Shown here: positions 7,359 to 10,476 of the stretch, one piece after another
Position numbering within the stretch: position 1 is the stretch's first letter
How the letters are laid out: each line of letters opens with the position of its first letter
Source of the DNA: Pseudomonadota bacterium
GTDB lineage: Bacteria > Pseudomonadota > Gammaproteobacteria > Acidiferrobacterales > Acidiferrobacteraceae
Length of the DNA stretch: 10,476 nt
Assembly (NCBI GenBank): GCA_021797365.1
Contig: JAJZZU010000060.1
Coordinates: forward strand, 1 to 10,476
Reading direction: 5' to 3'
The notes under the pieces: model-generated
The model's input: the letters and a program-made list of their open reading frames with translations, nothing else
Told to the model about the DNA's origin: nothing
Databases searched by the model: none
Program-made: the position numbers and the translations under genes

Positions 7359-8927
7359 GTGGCCAATCGCCTGATTCGTTCGCTGTTTGCCACGGGGGGC
7401 ATGACGTTCGTATCGAGGATCACGGGTTTTGTCCGTGACATCCTGCTCGCGCGGCTCCTCGGGACGACGGCGCTCGCCGACGCCTTTTTTGTGGCGTTTC
7501 GCATACCGAGCTTCCTGAGACGGGTGTTCGGCGAAGGGGCGTTCTCGCAGGCGTTCGTACCGGTGTTCGCCGCCGAGCTCCACAAGGAAGGGGCGTCGGC
7601 GGACGACGAGGCGCGGGCGTTCATCGATCACATGGCCGGCACCTTCATGCTGGTGCTGTTGGTGGTGACTGCCGTCGGGGTGCTGGCGGCGCCGGTGATC
7701 ATTTGGGTGCTGGCGCCGGGCTTTCTCGCCAATCCCGCCAAGTATCATCTGGCGGTGCGGCTCTTGCGCATCACCTTTCCTTATCTCTTTTTCATCTCGC
7801 TCGTGGCCATGGCCGCCGGCATCCTGAATACCCGCGGACGGTTCGCGGCGGCGGCCTTTACCCCGGTGCTCCTCAATCTGAGCCTGATCGTCGCCGCCGG
7901 CGTGATCGCCCCCCACAGCAGAGCGCCGGTGGTCACGGTCGCATGGGGGGTGTTCATGGGGGGGATCTTGCAGCTCCTGTTCCAGATCCCGTTTCTGCGC
8001 CGTATCGGTCTTCTGCCGCGCCCCCACTTCTCGTTTCGTCATCCGGGCGTACGCCGCGTGTTCCGGCTCATGGTGCCTGGCATCTTCGGCTCGTCCATTG
8101 CCCAGATCAACCTCGTGGTCGATACCATGCTGGCCTCGTTTCTCGTGACCGGAAGCATCTCGTGGCTTTATTTCGCCAACCGCCTGCTCGAGTTTCCCTT
8201 GGGGATATTCGGCGTGGCGCTCGGTACCGTGATCCTGCCGCACCTGTCGGCGAAGCATGTGAAGGCCTCATCCGAGGAGTTCGGGCATGCCCTGGACTGG
8301 GCCTTGCGGTGGGTGGTGATCATCGCCATCCCGGCCGCCGCCGCGCTGATGGTGCTGTCTATGCCCATCATCGTGACGTTATACCGCTACGGGGCCTTCA
8401 CCGCCTTCGATGCCGCCATGACCGGACGCGCACTGGTGGCGTTTGCCGTCGGCCTGCCGGCCTTCTTACTCATCAAGGTCCTGGCCCCCGGCTATTATGC
8501 GCGCCAGGACACCCGTACCCCGGTGAAGATCGGCACGATCGCGCTGATCGCCAACATGGGCTTCAATGTCGCGCTGATCTGGCCGCTGGCGCACGCGGGT
8601 CTGGCGCTCGCCACCTCGCTGTCGGGCATATTGAACGCCTATCTCCTGTATCGCGGTCTGCGCCGCGAGCAGATCTATCAGCCGGGTCCCGGCTGGCGAC
8701 GCTTATGGATCCAGGTCGGCGGGGCGAGCGTGGCCATGGTGCTGCTGTTGTGGCCGGCGCATCATGTATCCCGGGCGTTCTTCACGGCCTCAGGGATGCA
8801 TCGGGCGGCGGTGCTGGGGGCGTGGATTGCGGCGGGACTGACCGTGTATGGTACAGTGATGTGGCTTTTGGGGGTTCGCCCCCAGGCATTACGGTTGCAG
8901 TCGATTGGGGCGAATGAGGACGTATGA
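7359..8927 (+). CDS. murJ: MurJ, lipid II flippase (MviN/MOP superfamily)
   Basis: Inner-membrane transporter that flips lipid II, the peptidoglycan precursor, to the periplasmic face. The 522-residue product (E. coli 511) is almost wholly hydrophobic, with about 14 membrane segments. The N-terminal region matches E. coli MurJ closely: R20 and R26 correspond to the functionally important R18 and R24, D41 to D39, and the LRR around 53-55 to the region of R52. The motif GEGAFSQAFVPV (58-69) and, further on, FANRLLEFP and FTAFDAAMT are typical. The start is GTG, chosen because AAGGAG (7348-7353) lies five bases upstream and the N-terminus aligns with the family. Its stop overlaps the start of the next gene as ATGA. 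Confidence 0.96.
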   Translation: MANRLIRSLFATGGMTFVSRITGFVRDILLARLLGTTALADAFFVAFRIPSFLRRVFGEGAFSQAFVPVFAAELHKEGASADDEARAFIDHMAGTFMLVLLVVTAVGVLAAPVIIWVLAPGFLANPAKYHLAVRLLRITFPYLFFISLVAMAAGILNTRGRFAAAAFTPVLLNLSLIVAAGVIAPHSRAPVVTVAWGVFMGGILQLLFQIPFLRRIGLLPRPHFSFRHPGVRRVFRLMVPGIFGSSIAQINLVVDTMLASFLVTGSISWLYFANRLLEFPLGIFGVALGTVILPHLSAKHVKASSEEFGHALDWALRWVVIIAIPAAAALMVLSMPIIVTLYRYGAFTAFDAAMTGRALVAFAVGLPAFLLIKVLAPGYYARQDTRTPVKIGTIALIANMGFNVALIWPLAHAGLALATSLSGILNAYLLYRGLRREQIYQPGPGWRRLWIQVGGASVAMVLLLWPAHHVSRAFFTASGMHRAAVLGAWIAAGLTVYGTVMWLLGVRPQALRLQSIGANEDV

Positions 8928-9331
8928 CGGCGGCGATTTGGCAGATCGGGTCACCGGGGGACCCGCGCGTCTTTACCCTTGCGGAGGCCGAGGAGCTCTT
9001 TCCGTTGGTGCGGCATATCACCTATGGCGCCTACCGCGAGCTCGAGCCCGTACGCCGCTCGTTGTCGACGCTGCCCCCGGACAGTGGGGCGCTTTATGAG
9101 GCGGAAGAGGATTACGAGTGCATTGTGAAGCGCTGGGTGGCCAAGATGGAGCGCTTGGGCGTGGTCGTGAAGGGCCTGTGGCTCGTGGACTTCGATACCG
9201 GAGACGGCTACCTCTGCTGGCGTTTCCCGGAGCTGCGGCTCGCCTACTACCACAGCTACTGCGAGGATTACGCCACCCGCCGTCCGTTGCGCGAGGTGAT
9301 CGAGGAGCTGGACCCGGATTGGGCCTGCTAG
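8924..9331 (+). CDS. DUF2203-family protein of unknown function
   Basis: A 135-residue soluble, acidic protein. The N-terminal part has the family-like RVFTLAEAEELFPLVR (15-30), and the middle is helical and charged. The C-terminal half carries GVVVKGLWLVDFDTGDGYLCWRF and then LAYYHSYCEDYATRRPL. The VK-x-DF, YLCWR and Y(W)H blocks are the conserved blocks of the DUF2203 family as I remember it. No function is known and I see no catalytic signature. No signal peptide or membrane segment is evident. The ATG overlaps the murJ stop as ATGA and has GAGGA four bases upstream, so it is probably translated with murJ. Whether this reflects a role near the cell envelope is open. Confidence 0.75.
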   Translation: MTAAIWQIGSPGDPRVFTLAEAEELFPLVRHITYGAYRELEPVRRSLSTLPPDSGALYEAEEDYECIVKRWVAKMERLGVVVKGLWLVDFDTGDGYLCWRFPELRLAYYHSYCEDYATRRPLREVIEELDPDWAC

Positions 9332-9384
9332 GTGGCCGCCTAGCGCCTCCGTGGGTCGACGCGGGCGTAGGCCGGCCGAGGCCT
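9327..9384 (+). terminator. Two small hairpins after the DUF2203 gene
   Basis: GCTAGG (9327-9332) pairs with CCTAGC (9339-9344) across a 6-base loop and overlaps the stop codon. AGGCC (9369-9373) pairs with GGCCT (9380-9384), also with a 6-base loop. Neither has a T-tract, so they are weak terminator candidates at the end of murJ-DUF2203. The rest of the 9332-9466 gap shows no gene and no convincing promoter. The 10-base palindrome GCACCGGTGC lies at 9420-9429. Confidence 0.25.
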
Positions 9385-9466
9385 GGCGATGGCAGGGACG
9401 GGCAGGGCGCGCCTGGACCGCACCGGTGCAATGCGTTAAGCTTTTCGGCTTTCGGTTAGCGCCGGC

Positions 9467-10408
9467 ATGGAGTGTATTCGGGGGCTTTACAATGTCCGTC
9501 CGCGTCATCGCGGCGCGGTCGTTACGATCGGGAATTTCGACGGTTTTCATCTGGGCCACCGACAATTGGTGGGGCTCCTCAGGGCACGCGCCCGGGAGCG
9601 CGATGCGTCCTCGCTTGTCATGCTGTTCGAGCCGCAGCCCCAGGAGCACTTCGCGCATGGCGAACCGCGCACGCGACTCATGCGGCTGTCGGCGAAGCTT
9701 GCGGCGTTTCGCGATGCGGGCGTCGATTACGCCATGGTGTTGCGCTTCGATGAGCGGCTTGCCGCCCTGCCGGCCGTGGATTTCATCGAGGATATCCTGG
9801 TCGGGGCGCTTGCTATGCGCGGGCTTGTCATCGGCGACGACTTCCGGTTCGGGGCCGGACGGGTCGGCGATTTCGCGATGCTGAAGGCCGCCGGGGGGCA
9901 TCACGGATTTTTTGTCGAGTCCACAGGGACCTTGAGCGAGACCGGCCAGCGGGTCAGCAGCACGCGACTGCGCAAGGCCCTGGCGTGCGGCGACATGCGC
10001 GAGGCCGAACGGCTCATCGGGGCCCCTTACCATTATGGGGGGCGAGTGGTGGCAGGCGATGCCCGCGGGCGCCTTCTGGGGTTTCCCACCGCCAATATCC
10101 TCATGCCGGACCCACCGCCGGTGGCGGGGGTGTTTGCGGTGACGGTGCGCACGGAAGGCGGACGCGTTTATGCCGGTATTGCCAACGTCGGGCGGCGCCC
10201 GACAGTTGGCGGCGGACGCGTACTGCTCGAGGTCCATTTGCTGGATTTCGCCGGAGATCTGTACGGGCAACGGCTGCAGGTGGGCTTTCTCGAGCGCCTG
10301 CGCGAGGAGCGCAGGTTCCCGTCCCTGGAGGCGCTCACCGCGCAGATCGAGCACGACCGCGCCTGTGCACGCCGCTTTTTTGCCAATCGGGGAATGATAG
10401 AACCGTAA
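9467..10408 (+). CDS. ribF: RibF, bifunctional riboflavin kinase / FAD synthetase
   Basis: Makes FMN from riboflavin and ATP, then FAD from FMN and ATP. The 313-residue length equals that of E. coli RibF. The N-terminal nucleotidyltransferase domain (about 1-180) has TIGNFDGFHLGH at 20-31 with the HxGH-like ATP site, FEPQP at 54-58 and VSSTRLR at 163-169. The C-terminal riboflavin kinase domain (about 185-308) has GFPTANI at 205-211, the Mg-ATP binding segment, then GRRPTV at 242-247 and EVHLLDF from E255, the expected catalytic base. The start was chosen by alignment with the family N-terminus (MECIRGLYNV). It has no clear Shine-Dalgarno sequence, which is unusual among its neighbours. Two hairpins in the 135-base gap upstream suggest it may be transcribed separately from murJ, though no strong promoter is visible. 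The usual next gene, ileS, is not seen. Confidence 0.96.
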   Translation: MECIRGLYNVRPRHRGAVVTIGNFDGFHLGHRQLVGLLRARARERDASSLVMLFEPQPQEHFAHGEPRTRLMRLSAKLAAFRDAGVDYAMVLRFDERLAALPAVDFIEDILVGALAMRGLVIGDDFRFGAGRVGDFAMLKAAGGHHGFFVESTGTLSETGQRVSSTRLRKALACGDMREAERLIGAPYHYGGRVVAGDARGRLLGFPTANILMPDPPPVAGVFAVTVRTEGGRVYAGIANVGRRPTVGGGRVLLEVHLLDFAGDLYGQRLQVGFLERLREERRFPSLEALTAQIEHDRACARRFFANRGMIEP

Positions 10409-10413
10409 ACCAA

Positions 10414-10434
10414 CCCGCGACTTAAAGTCGCAGG
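10414..10434 (+). terminator. Hairpin just after ribF (terminator or mobile-element end)
   Basis: GCGAC (10417-10421) pairs with GTCGC (10427-10431) around TTAAA; the flanking CC/GG can extend the stem past a C-A mismatch. CTTTATT follows, a weak T-rich tract, so it could be a terminator of ribF. Hairpins of this GCGAC-TTAAA-GTCGC form also resemble the subterminal palindromes of IS200/IS605-type elements. Nothing else in view decides between the two. Confidence 0.4.
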
Positions 10435-10456
10435 CTTTATTCTGGGGAACACAGCG

Positions 10457-10476
10457 ATGCCGTATTCGCCGAACAT
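10457..10476 (+). CDS. Possible start of an unidentified gene, cut by window edge
   Basis: An ATG at 10457 has GGGGAA (10444-10449) seven bases upstream, a credible ribosome binding site in a gap after ribF. Only six codons are present (MPYSPN), too few to identify. They do not resemble the usual IleS N-terminus. Low confidence. Confidence 0.25.

Noticed and set aside
7146..8258. A 370-codon antisense frame crossing rpsT, the promoters and murJ
   Set aside because: It would cross the divergent promoter region and gives a charged, repetitive product typical of a shadow frame.
9420..9466. Possible ribF promoter using TGCAAT (9427-9432) as a -10 box
   Set aside because: No acceptable -35 box at 16-18 bases upstream; not better than chance.
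8951..10354. A 467-codon open frame antisense to the DUF2203 gene and ribF
   Set aside because: Same reason: it shadows well-supported genes, and its product is low-complexity and rich in Arg, Pro and His with no recognisable domain.

Overview
The window is GC-rich (by eye about 60-65%) and gene-dense. Its proteins look gammaproteobacterial. The genes ispB, rplU-rpmA-obgE-proB, rpsT, murJ and ribF come in the order I remember from Pseudomonas and relatives, and a PilS/PilR pair lies next to a PP0621-type small protein. I cannot name the genus from the sequence. An environmental gammaproteobacterium with type IV pili and ubiquinone synthesis is a fair reading.

Left part (1-3893, all minus strand): reading leftwards from the centre come ispB, a tRNA-Pro(CGG), a small membrane-anchored Cys/His protein of the PP0621 type, the sensor kinase pilS, and the sigma-54 response regulator pilR, which is cut by the window edge. 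Gaps are short and no convincing terminator is visible between them. The string may be largely co-transcribed, with the tRNA processed out of it. PilS and PilR overlap by an ATGA junction.

Centre (3894-6911): a divergent promoter region separates ispB from the plus-strand group rplU-rpmA-obgE-proB. These encode ribosomal proteins L21 and L27, the ribosome-assembly GTPase Obg, and glutamate 5-kinase. obgE and proB overlap by 8 bases. proB converges on rpsT (ribosomal protein S20, minus strand, TTG start), and two hairpins lie at the junction.

Right part (7199-10476): a second divergent promoter region drives rpsT leftwards and murJ (lipid II flippase, GTG start) rightwards. murJ overlaps a DUF2203-family gene by ATGA. 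After a 135-base gap comes ribF (bifunctional riboflavin kinase/FAD synthetase). After ribF, where ileS would be expected, there is a short hairpin and the start of an unidentified reading frame cut by the edge.

Most of the window is conserved housekeeping DNA, and I see no defence island, CRISPR array or complete mobile element. The observations most worth checking are a 9-base initiation-region sequence shared by the rplU and rpsT promoters (8 of 9 at ispB), a perfect 11-bp hairpin inside the 3' end of proB, and the missing ileS start after ribF.
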